DNA of 64,000 bases from Piscirickettsiaceae bacterium (GTDB taxonomy: Bacteria > Pseudomonadota > Gammaproteobacteria > Nitrosococcales > Methylophagaceae), in NCBI GenBank assembly GCA_013215825.1, contig JABSQN010000001.1, positions 264,874-328,873 on the forward strand, given 5' to 3'. Of the stretch, positions 55,358 through 64,000 are shown one piece after another. The notes under the pieces were generated by a model. That model was not told the DNA's origin. It saw only the letters and a program-made list of their open reading frames with translations, and did no database searches. Both the position numbers and the translations under genes were made by a program. Position 1 is the stretch's first letter. The number at the start of each line of letters is the position of its first letter.

Positions 55358-55999
55358 ATGTTAGCTAAACAAGTTATGACTAAAATGATAACAGCATTGT
55401 TAATGCTGTTTATGGTAGCAGCTAATGTGCAAGCGGATGATGTTGTAGAACCTCAAGCTTTGATGGAAGCGACAACCAATCAAATGTTGCAGGCATTAAA
55501 GGATAATAAAGAGGCATTAGAAGAAGATTCCAGCCTAATCTATGGTCTAGTTCAAGATATTATTATGCCTGATTTTGATTTCAATAAAATGTCAAAATTG
55601 GCATTGGGCAAAAATTGGCGTAAAGCGGATAGCGAGCAACGAGAACGTTTCACTGCAGAGTTTCAATTGCTATTGGTGAGAACCTATTCAACAGCAATGC
55701 TGGAATATACCGATGAAGAAATTAAATTTCTGCCTTTTCGTGGTGATTTAAGCAAAAAGAAAGTAAAAGTCGCGATGGAGATTTTACAATCTGGCGGCCC
55801 CTCTATTCCTATGGCTTTATCTATGTATTTGAACAAAGAAAATGCGTGGAAAGTCTATGATGTTAAAATTGATGGCATTAGTTTGGTGACCAATTACCGC
55901 TCTTCTTTTTCAACTAAAATTCGTAACGGTGGCATGGACAAATTGATTGATAATCTTGCCAAGCGTAATGAAAAAGTAAAGAAAGCAAATAAAGTATGA
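55358..55999 (+). CDS. mlaC: Periplasmic phospholipid-binding protein MlaC
   Basis: Shuttles phospholipid between the MlaA-porin complex and MlaFEDB. A signal peptide (about 1-27, ending VQADD) precedes the Tol-Tol_Ttg2 domain with IIMPDFDFNKMSKLALGKNW, RERFTAEFQLLLVRTYSTAML and WKVYDVKIDGISLVTNYRSSF. Length is 213 residues. It overlaps mlaB by four bases. Confidence 0.94.
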   Translation: MLAKQVMTKMITALLMLFMVAANVQADDVVEPQALMEATTNQMLQALKDNKEALEEDSSLIYGLVQDIIMPDFDFNKMSKLALGKNWRKADSEQRERFTAEFQLLLVRTYSTAMLEYTDEEIKFLPFRGDLSKKKVKVAMEILQSGGPSIPMALSMYLNKENAWKVYDVKIDGISLVTNYRSSFSTKIRNGGMDKLIDNLAKRNEKVKKANKV

Positions 56000-56310
56000 G
56001 TAAATCCTATTCTTTAGTGTTTGATGAAAGTGAAAAGATGGTTCGCATTGGTGGAGAACTGACATTTTCGACTGTGACTGATATATCGGCGCAGGCTCGA
56101 AGATTATTTGAACCGATGACGTTATGGAATATTGATTTTACGGATGTGACACGCAGTGATAGTGCGGGACTCGTCTTATTAATTGATTGGATGCGAACCG
56201 CAAAACAAGCGAGTAAGGCGATAACCTTTTATAATATTCCCCAACAAATATTGGCCATCGCAAATGCGAGTGGCTTGGATGCGCTATTACCATTGAGTGA
56301 TAGTCAGTAA
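55996..56310 (+). CDS. mlaB: STAS-domain protein MlaB
   Basis: Cytoplasmic STAS protein of 104 residues that stabilises the MlaFE ATPase complex. The key segment is WNIDFTDVTRSDSAGLVLLIDW, with the DSAGL core typical of STAS domains. It is the last mla gene. Confidence 0.88.
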   Translation: MSKSYSLVFDESEKMVRIGGELTFSTVTDISAQARRLFEPMTLWNIDFTDVTRSDSAGLVLLIDWMRTAKQASKAITFYNIPQQILAIANASGLDALLPLSDSQ

Positions 56311-56324
56311 CTTGGATTTAATGA

Positions 56325-56546
56325 ATGCTAGCAAGTGATATACAAAAACTGATAGAAGCAGGCTTACCCGATGCAACAGTAAAAGTATTGGGTGATGATG
56401 GGCAGCATTTCGATGCCTTTGTTGAAAGTCCTTCTTTTGCAGGAAAAGCCCTATTAGCTCAACATAAAATGGTGTATGCCACGTTGGGCAATAGTTTCGA
56501 CGGTGCGTTACACGCCTTATCTTTAAAGACTTCAGCACCTCGATAA
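56325..56546 (+). CDS. ibaG: BolA-like protein IbaG
   Basis: Seventy-three-residue BolA-family protein, a partner of monothiol glutaredoxins in iron-sulfur handling. The family core is DATVKVLGDDGQHFDAFVES and KALLAQHKMVYATLG, with the conserved His in GQHF. The position between mlaB and murA is the classical one for IbaG (YrbA). Confidence 0.92.
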   Translation: MLASDIQKLIEAGLPDATVKVLGDDGQHFDAFVESPSFAGKALLAQHKMVYATLGNSFDGALHALSLKTSAPR

Positions 56547-56570
56547 TGTCGAGAGTGTCTTACAAATTGA

Positions 56571-57851
<1,281 letters not shown>

Positions 57852-57855
57852 TATT

Positions 57856-58491
57856 ATGCTGACATTAGCCCTATCGAAAGGCCGAATTTATAAAGAAACC
57901 TTACCGTTATTAAAAGCAGCAGGCATTGAACCACTTGATGATCCTGAAACATGTCGCAAGCTGATTTTAGAGACAACAAATCCTAATGTACGCTTAATTA
58001 TCGTTCGTGCATCCGATGTACCTACCTATGTTGAATATGGTGGTGCTGATATTGGAGTCGCGGGTAAAGATGTATTGCTTGAGCATCCGAATGCAGAATT
58101 ATATGAACCTATTGATTTGAAAATTGCACAATGCAAATTGATGACAGCTGGCCGTGAAAATGAAGCAGAAATCACGGGGCGTTTAAAAGTGGCTACAAAA
58201 TTTGTTGAAAGCACGCGCCGTTTCTATGCGGATAAAGGTCAGCAGGTTGATATTATTAAGTTGTATGGCTCAATGGAATTAGCACCGTTAGTGGGTTTGG
58301 CTGATCGTATTGTCGACGTGGTTGATACCGGTAATACCTTACGTGCCAATGGCTTGATCCCGATGGAACATATTGCTGATATTAGTTCACGTTTAGTGGT
58401 GAATAAAGCATCAATGAAAATGAAACATGCTCAAATACAGAAATTTATTGAGCAAGTTCGTTGGGCAGTAGAAGAAAGAAATAATGATTGA
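57856..58491 (+). CDS. hisG: ATP phosphoribosyltransferase HisG, short form
   Basis: First enzyme of histidine synthesis. I start at the ATG 57856, preceded by GGGAGG at 57842-57847, giving 211 residues. This is the short form, lacking the C-terminal regulatory domain, so a HisZ partner is needed; hisZ is not in the window. Recognisable parts are [37 protein letters not shown]-like and [20 protein letters not shown]. Confidence 0.95.
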   Translation: MLTLALSKGRIYKETLPLLKAAGIEPLDDPETCRKLILETTNPNVRLIIVRASDVPTYVEYGGADIGVAGKDVLLEHPNAELYEPIDLKIAQCKLMTAGRENEAEITGRLKVATKFVESTRRFYADKGQQVDIIKLYGSMELAPLVGLADRIVDVVDTGNTLRANGLIPMEHIADISSRLVVNKASMKMKHAQIQKFIEQVRWAVEERNND

Positions 58492-59788
58492 TATTAAACG
58501 GTTAAACAGTAGCGATAATGATTTTTGGACTGAATTAGAAGCCGTCCTAGCATGGGAATCAGTGTCAGATAATGCAATTGGCGATACGGTTAAGGACATT
58601 TTGCATCAAGTTAAGACCAAGGGTGATGATGCTGTTTTAGAGTTTACTCGTCGTTTTGACCGAGTTGAAGCCGGTACGATGGCCGATCTGGAAATATCCT
58701 TATCACGAGCAAAAAAAGCTCTAGACTCGATCCCTATTGAACAGCGTCAAGCATTAGAAACTGCGGCAAAACGCGTGCGTAGTTACCATGAGCACCAAAA
58801 ACAAGAATCATGGACCTATACCGAGGATGACGGCACTGTATTAGGCCAACAAATTACAGCTATAGATCGTGCAGGATTATATGTGCCCGGTGGTAAAGCG
58901 GCTTATCCTTCTTCGGTATTAATGAATGCGATTCCTGCTAAAGTAGCTGGCGTAAAAGAGTTAATTATGGTGGTGCCAACCCCCGATGGTATTGTGAATG
59001 ATTTGGTTTTGGCGGCAGCAGCAATTGCTGATGTTGATCGAATTTTCTCCATCGGTGGTGCACAAGCTATCGCGGCATTAGCCTACGGTACTGATACGAT
59101 TCCACAAGTTGATAAGATAGTTGGCCCTGGCAATATCTATGTCGCAACAGCAAAAGGTATGGTATTTGGTACTGTTGGAATTGATATGATTGCTGGCCCG
59201 TCAGAAATTTTAGTTATTTGTGATGGCAAGACCGATCCAAACTGGATCGCAATGGACTTATTCTCACAAGCTGAACATGATGAAGATGCCCAGTCTATTT
59301 TGGTATCAGATGATGCTGAATTTTTAGAAAAAGTAAAGAATGCGATTGATGAATTATTGCCGACGATGGAACGTGAAGCGATTATAAAAACATCGTTATC
59401 TGATCGTGGTGCATTGATTTTGGTTAAAGACTTAGATGAAGCGGTTGAAGTGGCAAACTTTATCGCCCCCGAGCATTTAGAATTATCTGTTGAAGAGCCA
59501 ATGATAATGTCGAAGAAAATACGCCATGCCGGTGCTATTTTTATGGGTCGTTATACGGCAGAAGCATTGGGTGATTATTGTGCCGGTCCTAATCATGTTT
59601 TACCAACATCGCGTACCGCACGATTTAGTTCACCGTTAGGTGTTTATGACTTCCAAAAACGTTCTAGCTTGATTCAAGTTTCCGAACAAGGCGCACAAAC
59701 ACTGGGGAAAATTGCGTCTGTATTGGCACGAGGCGAGAGTCTAACCGCTCATGCTCGTTCAGCTGAATATCGTCTTAACAAGGATTAA
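58484..59788 (+). CDS. hisD: Histidinol dehydrogenase
   Basis: Zinc enzyme making histidine from histidinol in two NAD-dependent steps. [45 protein letters not shown] and the [14 protein letters not shown] zinc region are all present. It has 434 residues, overlaps hisG by eight bases, and hisC follows two bases after its stop. Confidence 0.97.
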   Translation: MIDIKRLNSSDNDFWTELEAVLAWESVSDNAIGDTVKDILHQVKTKGDDAVLEFTRRFDRVEAGTMADLEISLSRAKKALDSIPIEQRQALETAAKRVRSYHEHQKQESWTYTEDDGTVLGQQITAIDRAGLYVPGGKAAYPSSVLMNAIPAKVAGVKELIMVVPTPDGIVNDLVLAAAAIADVDRIFSIGGAQAIAALAYGTDTIPQVDKIVGPGNIYVATAKGMVFGTVGIDMIAGPSEILVICDGKTDPNWIAMDLFSQAEHDEDAQSILVSDDAEFLEKVKNAIDELLPTMEREAIIKTSLSDRGALILVKDLDEAVEVANFIAPEHLELSVEEPMIMSKKIRHAGAIFMGRYTAEALGDYCAGPNHVLPTSRTARFSSPLGVYDFQKRSSLIQVSEQGAQTLGKIASVLARGESLTAHARSAEYRLNKD

Positions 59789-59790
59789 AG

Positions 59791-60849
59791 ATGAGTCGCT
59801 TTTGGAGTCCAATTGTTCATAAGTTAGAACCTTATGTGCCTGGTGAACAACCAAAAGTTGCCAATTTGGTGAAGTTAAATACCAATGAGAACCCCTATGG
59901 GCCATCACCAAAGGTATTAGAAGCTATAAAAGCTGAGACTAGCGATAAGCTTCGCCTATATCCCGATCCTAATGCAACACAACTTAAGCAAGCCATTGCT
60001 GATTATCATTCTGTTGATACCGCACAAATATTTGTGGGCAATGGTTCTGATGAGGTTTTAGCTCATATTTTTCATGCTTTATTTCAGCATGAAGCGCCCT
60101 TGTTATTCCCGGATATTACTTACAGTTTTTATCCTGTTTATTGCAAGTTATATCAGATTGATTATCAGACAGTACCTCTAACAGATGAGTTGGCAATTAA
60201 TCTAGATGATTATCAGCAACGAAATAGTGGTATTATTTTTCCTAATCCGAATGCACCTACAGGCCGTTTATTGGCACTATTTGAGATAGAAGCATTGCTT
60301 CAGGTTAATACAGACTCTGTTGTTGTGGTTGATGAAGCTTATATTGATTTTGGTGGTGAGAGTGCCATTACTTTAGTCAAAAAATATCCTAATTTATTGG
60401 TGACACAAACCTTATCTAAATCACGATCTTTGGCTGCTTTACGAATTGGTTTTGCTGTTGGTCATCCAGAATTAATTGAGGCGTTAACTAGAGTAAAAGA
60501 TAGCTTTAATTCTTATCCACTTGATAGTTTGGCTATTAATGCCGCTGTTGCTTCATTTGAGGATCAGGACTATTTTAAGAAAACGTGTGACAAAGTGATC
60601 GCTAGTCGTGATGAGCTGATAAAAGAACTACACGCACTAGGTTTTGATGTATTACCTTCCGCTGCAAACTTTATTTTTGTTACGCATTTGAATCATGATG
60701 CCGAAGAGTTGGCGAGTGGACTGCGACAGGAAGGTATTATTGTTCGCCATTTTAAACAAGACCGAATCAGCCAATATTTACGAATTACGATTGGTCGAGA
60801 TGATGAGAACCAACAACTGTTGGCGATTATGGATACCTTGGTAGATTAG
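59791..60849 (+). CDS. hisC: Histidinol-phosphate aminotransferase
   Basis: PLP-dependent aminotransferase of histidine synthesis, 352 residues. [14 protein letters not shown], the [14 protein letters not shown] loop, [15 protein letters not shown] and the PLP lysine in [20 protein letters not shown] are intact. It ends three bases before the convergent DUF4124 gene. Confidence 0.96.
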   Translation: MSRFWSPIVHKLEPYVPGEQPKVANLVKLNTNENPYGPSPKVLEAIKAETSDKLRLYPDPNATQLKQAIADYHSVDTAQIFVGNGSDEVLAHIFHALFQHEAPLLFPDITYSFYPVYCKLYQIDYQTVPLTDELAINLDDYQQRNSGIIFPNPNAPTGRLLALFEIEALLQVNTDSVVVVDEAYIDFGGESAITLVKKYPNLLVTQTLSKSRSLAALRIGFAVGHPELIEALTRVKDSFNSYPLDSLAINAAVASFEDQDYFKKTCDKVIASRDELIKELHALGFDVLPSAANFIFVTHLNHDAEELASGLRQEGIIVRHFKQDRISQYLRITIGRDDENQQLLAIMDTLVD

Positions 60850-60852
60850 ATC

Positions 60853-61509
60853 TTATCTTGTAAGAAGCTGTTGTAATCGTTCTAAATCAGCGGCGTATTG
60901 CTTGGTTAATTGTTGAGCTTCAAGGTTTAGACGTTCAATTGCATCTTCATTATTTTTAATATTACCGTTATTAGCTTTTAAGCGTTTCTTTAAATTATCA
61001 CTAAGCTCTTGTCCGGCTAATTCTTGTTCAGCAGCTTGCTGTTGTAGCGTGAGAGAATATTGCTTGCCCTTTTCTAAGAGTGCTTCTGATTTTTCAATTT
61101 GTGTTTTGTTATGCGACAAAGCATCGTCACGTTTTTTGATTAAATCTTCTTTGGTAGCATAGCTGGCAAGTAAGTTTTTATTATAGATTTCTTGCTGTTC
61201 TTGCTGTTTCTTATCTTCTTTTGCTTTAATTTCAGCTAAACGGTCGGCTTCTTTTTTCTCGGCAATCTGACGCTCTTCTTCTGCTATTTGTTCGACTGTC
61301 AGTGCTGGCAGGATGCGCTCAATAAGTCGTAGTGATTTATCATCAAGAATGTCATAACCTTTCTGAGCGGCAGATGGCGGTAAGCTTCGACTGGTAGTCG
61401 ATACGCCGTCTTCATCAAGGAATCGATAAAGCGGGCTGGCATTACTTGCTAGGCTAAGAGTCGATAACACAGCCGTTATCAGTATAATATTTAGTTTAGT
61501 CATATTCAT
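60853..61509 (-). CDS. Secreted DUF4124 coiled-coil protein
   Basis: Periplasmic protein of 218 residues and unknown function. A signal peptide (about 1-24, ending SNASP) is followed by a short DUF4124-like domain (LYRFLDEDGVSTTSRSLPP) and a long Glu/Lys/Gln-rich coiled coil from about residue 70 to the end. DUF4124 proteins of this form are common and uncharacterised in Gammaproteobacteria. Confidence 0.8.
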   Translation of the reverse strand: MNMTKLNIILITAVLSTLSLASNASPLYRFLDEDGVSTTSRSLPPSAAQKGYDILDDKSLRLIERILPALTVEQIAEEERQIAEKKEADRLAEIKAKEDKKQQEQQEIYNKNLLASYATKEDLIKKRDDALSHNKTQIEKSEALLEKGKQYSLTLQQQAAEQELAGQELSDNLKKRLKANNGNIKNNEDAIERLNLEAQQLTKQYAADLERLQQLLTR

Positions 61510-61540
61510 AGGCTCTATTTTAGAGGGAGATCGCCAAAAG

Positions 61541-62296
61541 GTGAACTACTTTGACCAATTATTTTTGTTTTTAGTGTCACTTGTTGCGAATACGTTCTCA
61601 GCATTTAGTGGCGGTGGGGCGGGGTTAATCCAATTTCCTGTACTTATTTTCCTTGGATTATCCTTTGGTGTCGCTCTAGCAACACATAAGGTGGCAAGTG
61701 TTGCATTAGGTATTGGTGCGGCATTTCGCTATCTATCAAGCAGTAAGTTAGAGCGTCAATTTGTATTAATGATGTTGATCTTTGGTGTACCAGGTGTTGT
61801 GTTGGGCGGCAGTGTTATTTTATTAGTGCCAGATCGAATCGCTGAAATTGCTTTGGGGATTTTAACGGCAAGTTTAGGTATTTATTCAATATTTAAAAGC
61901 ACACTTGGCCAGGAATATCATCCTTTACATCGCACTAAGTCAGCAATGTTAAAAGGAGCGTGTATTTTGTTTTTATTAGGCGTGTTGAATGGTTCATTAA
62001 CATCGGGAACGGGGCTTTTTGTAACGATTTGGTTAGTGGCGTGGTTTGGTATGGATTACCAACGCGCGGTTGCCTATACCTTAGTGATGGTCGGTTTATT
62101 TTGGAATGCCAGCGGTGCAATTACCTTAGGTATTTTAGGTTCAATACAGTGGGATTGGTTACCAGCCTTATTATTAGGCTCATTAATTGGTGGCTATACA
62201 GGCGCTCATATGGCGATAAAATATGGAAGTCGTTGGATTAAGCGTGCATTTGAAGTTATCACATTGCTTATTTCGGTGAAGCTGATTTGGGGATAA
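61541..62296 (+). CDS. TSUP-family (TauE/SafE) membrane permease
   Basis: Putative anion or sulfite/organosulfonate exporter of 251 residues with about eight membrane segments. The N-terminal FSAFSGGGAGLIQFPVL and the C-terminal half LNGSLTSGTGLFVTIWLV are the two halves of the TSUP repeat. The substrate is not predictable. It is divergent from the DUF4124 gene. Confidence 0.87.
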   Translation: MNYFDQLFLFLVSLVANTFSAFSGGGAGLIQFPVLIFLGLSFGVALATHKVASVALGIGAAFRYLSSSKLERQFVLMMLIFGVPGVVLGGSVILLVPDRIAEIALGILTASLGIYSIFKSTLGQEYHPLHRTKSAMLKGACILFLLGVLNGSLTSGTGLFVTIWLVAWFGMDYQRAVAYTLVMVGLFWNASGAITLGILGSIQWDWLPALLLGSLIGGYTGAHMAIKYGSRWIKRAFEVITLLISVKLIWG

Positions 62297-62359
62297 GTTT
62301 AACTATCTCCCTTTATATAGAGCTCTTACCATTCATGTTGCAGACATTTTAATAAAGCC

Positions 62360-62440
62360 AGTCATCCCCGTGCAAACGGGGAGCCAACGATAGCGATTTT
62401 ATTCACAGCCCTTAGATTCCCGTTTGCACGGGAATGACAA
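62360..62440. repeat. Dispersed repeat, family B (full length)
   Basis: AGTCATCCCCGTGCAAACGG ... CCGTTTGCACGGGAATGAC, with inverted ends, the CCAACGATAG internal segment and good hairpin potential. It sits between convergent TSUP and glnS genes, where it could act as a shared 3' hairpin. Confidence 0.88.
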
Positions 62441-62486
62441 AGCGAAAAGCTGCAACTTCAAGTAATTAGGCTATATACATACCCGC

Positions 62487-64000
62487 CTATTTAGCGATTT
62501 TAGCCCACACATCACGCAAGCCAACAGTCATATTAAACACCGGCTTATCTTGTGTATACTCCACGCGATCAGCAACAAAATAGCCTTCACGTTCAAACTG
62601 GAATCGATCTTCGGCTTGGCATTGTCCAAGCGAACGTTCCACTCTAGCATCAACATATTCAACTAATGAGTCAGGGTTAACACATTGGGTAGAATCATCC
62701 TCTGCAGATGGGTTTTCAACGGTAAATAAACGGTCATATACGCGCAATGTTGCGGCTAAAGATTGACTGGCTGATACCCAGTGAATAACGCCTTTAACTT
62801 TACGATCTTCTGGGTTTTTACCCAGTGTATTTTCATCATAATGACAGCGAAGCTCGATAATATTATCCAAGTCATCTTTTATCACTTCATCACAGCGAAT
62901 AACATAGGCATTTCTTAGGCGAACTTCTTTGCCTAATACCAAGCGTTTGTATTTATTATTGGCTTGTTCACGGAAATCTTGTTGATCAATATAAATTTCA
63001 CGAGTGAACTGGATTGTCCGTGTGCCCATGGTGTCATCTTGTGGATGATTGGGTGCTTGCAATTCTTCTACTTTATCTTCTGGATAGTTAGTAATCACTA
63101 TTTTTAGTGGACGAAGTACCGCCATTGCTCGTGGTGCTTTCTTATTCAATACTTCACGAATCGAAAACTCTAATAAGGCCATATCAACTACATGATCTTT
63201 TTTAGTCACACCAGTGAGTTCAACAAAAGAACGAATGGCTTCTGCGGGATAACCACGACGACGCATACCAGAAATAGTTGGCATTCTTGGATCATCCCAA
63301 CCTTGCACAATATTATTATCAACAAGCTGTGCCAGTTTGCGTTTGCTAGTAATGGTGTAGGCAAGGTTTAAACGTGAAAATTCAATTTGTTGTGGATGTG
63401 AATCAATAGAAATATTGTTGATAACCCAATCATAAAGCGGGCGATGATCTTCAAATTCTAAGGTGCAAAGTGAGTGGGTAATGCCTTCAATTGCATCTGA
63501 AATACAGTGGGTGAAATCATACATCGGGTAGATACACCATTCATCACCTGTACGGATATGATGTGAACGTTTGATGCGATATATAACGGGATCACGCATT
63601 TTGATATTAGGTGATGCCATATCAATTTTGGCACGAAGTACCATTTTTCCATCATCAAATTCAGCGGCACGCATACGGCTAAATAGGTCGATATTTTCTG
63701 CTACAGAGCGATCGCGAGATGGGCTGTCTTTTCCTGCCTCAGTTAATGTACCGCGATATTCACGCATTTCATCAGGGCTTAGATCATCCACATAAGCAAG
63801 ACCTTTTTCAATCAACTCGACAGCAAAGGTATAGAGCTGTTCAAAGTAATCAGATGAATGATGAATATCTTGATGCCATTTAAAGCCTAACCATTCAACA
63901 TCTTCTGCAATGGCTTTAGCGAATTCATTACTTTCTTTGGCAGGATTAGTGTCATCAAAACGTAAATTACACACACCTTGATATTGCTGCGCAATTCCAA
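62487..64000 (-). CDS. glnS: Glutaminyl-tRNA synthetase GlnS (5' end beyond window)
   Basis: Charges tRNA-Gln. The frame runs off the right edge. The first visible residues are [19 protein letters not shown], so the HIGH motif is outside. Present are [35 protein letters not shown], the KMSKS-equivalent [11 protein letters not shown], and the two C-terminal beta-barrel anticodon domains ending [16 protein letters not shown]. About 504 of some 550 residues are visible. Confidence 0.97.
   Translation of the reverse strand, partial: GIAQQYQGVCNLRFDDTNPAKESNEFAKAIAEDVEWLGFKWHQDIHHSSDYFEQLYTFAVELIEKGLAYVDDLSPDEMREYRGTLTEAGKDSPSRDRSVAENIDLFSRMRAAEFDDGKMVLRAKIDMASPNIKMRDPVIYRIKRSHHIRTGDEWCIYPMYDFTHCISDAIEGITHSLCTLEFEDHRPLYDWVINNISIDSHPQQIEFSRLNLAYTITSKRKLAQLVDNNIVQGWDDPRMPTISGMRRRGYPAEAIRSFVELTGVTKKDHVVDMALLEFSIREVLNKKAPRAMAVLRPLKIVITNYPEDKVEELQAPNHPQDDTMGTRTIQFTREIYIDQQDFREQANNKYKRLVLGKEVRLRNAYVIRCDEVIKDDLDNIIELRCHYDENTLGKNPEDRKVKGVIHWVSASQSLAATLRVYDRLFTVENPSAEDDSTQCVNPDSLVEYVDARVERSLGQCQAEDRFQFEREGYFVADRVEYTQDKPVFNMTVGLRDVWAKIAK

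Overview
The window looks like chromosomal DNA of a Gram-negative, flagellated gammaproteobacterium that lives on one-carbon compounds. The evidence is a ribulose monophosphate (RuMP) formaldehyde-assimilation cluster (two hexulose-6-phosphate synthases, hexuloisomerase, transaldolase) and a MxaD-like periplasmic protein, together with gammaproteobacterial gene orders (queG-nnr-tsaE-ami-mutL, mlaFEDCB-ibaG-murA-hisGDC, flrBC-fliEFGHIJ) and a MutH/MutL repair pair. Base composition is AT-leaning. A Methylophaga-like methylotroph or a relative of the type I methanotrophs would fit. The genus is my inference and was not tested by any search.

Layout. 1-393: a 119-bp tandem repeat and a sigma-54 promoter. 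394-8587: flagellar regulators FlrB/FlrC and the fliEFGHIJ basal-body/export operon, with a second sigma-54 promoter inside the end of flrC. 8737-17820: a cytoplasmic zinc-binding chemoreceptor, a YgjP-type metallohydrolase, dusA, a YadGH-like ABC exporter, mutH, a double-REC diguanylate cyclase, prmB and an orphan leuC. 18147-21696: the RuMP block, all on the minus strand (hps, a small tandem-repeat protein, tal, hps, hpi), punctuated by intrinsic terminators. 21908-25233: a HAD phosphatase with dhaK, and a convergent dhaL, separated by dispersed repeats and a GIY-YIG nuclease. 25651-31872: a porin, tRNA-Phe, and an RND metal-type efflux pump with an unusual adaptor. 32338-41723: an envelope/repair/housekeeping cluster. 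41739-49814: a GGDEF protein, an LplT-like transporter, trxB, ftsK, lolA, rarA. 49815-50736: an accessory patch with a hairpin-rich repeat and an orphan gene. 50761-53092: rsmJ, a YVTN beta-propeller lipoprotein and the MxaD-like protein. 53303-60849: the Mla lipid-transport operon, ibaG, murA and hisGDC. 60853-64000: a DUF4124 coiled-coil protein, a TSUP permease and the 3' part of glnS.

How it works together. HPS condenses formaldehyde with ribulose-5-phosphate, HPI makes fructose-6-phosphate and transaldolase takes part in regenerating the acceptor. The neighbouring DHA kinase subunits could feed dihydroxyacetone into triose phosphates. The most unusual object is the 112-residue protein at 20598-20936. 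It has five copies of a 16-17 residue LTGVExYIRxQ motif behind an amphipathic N-terminus and sits between hps and tal, so a scaffold or linker for RuMP enzymes is a testable idea.

Dispersed repeats fall into four families: A (GTAGGTTGG/CCAACCTAC palindromes), B (GTCATTCCCGC...GCGGGAATGAC), C (CACAGAG...CTCTGTG type) and D (a long element with nested palindromes). Family B half-sites have expanded into 25-26 bp tandem arrays at two places, one immediately upstream of the GIY-YIG nuclease gene.
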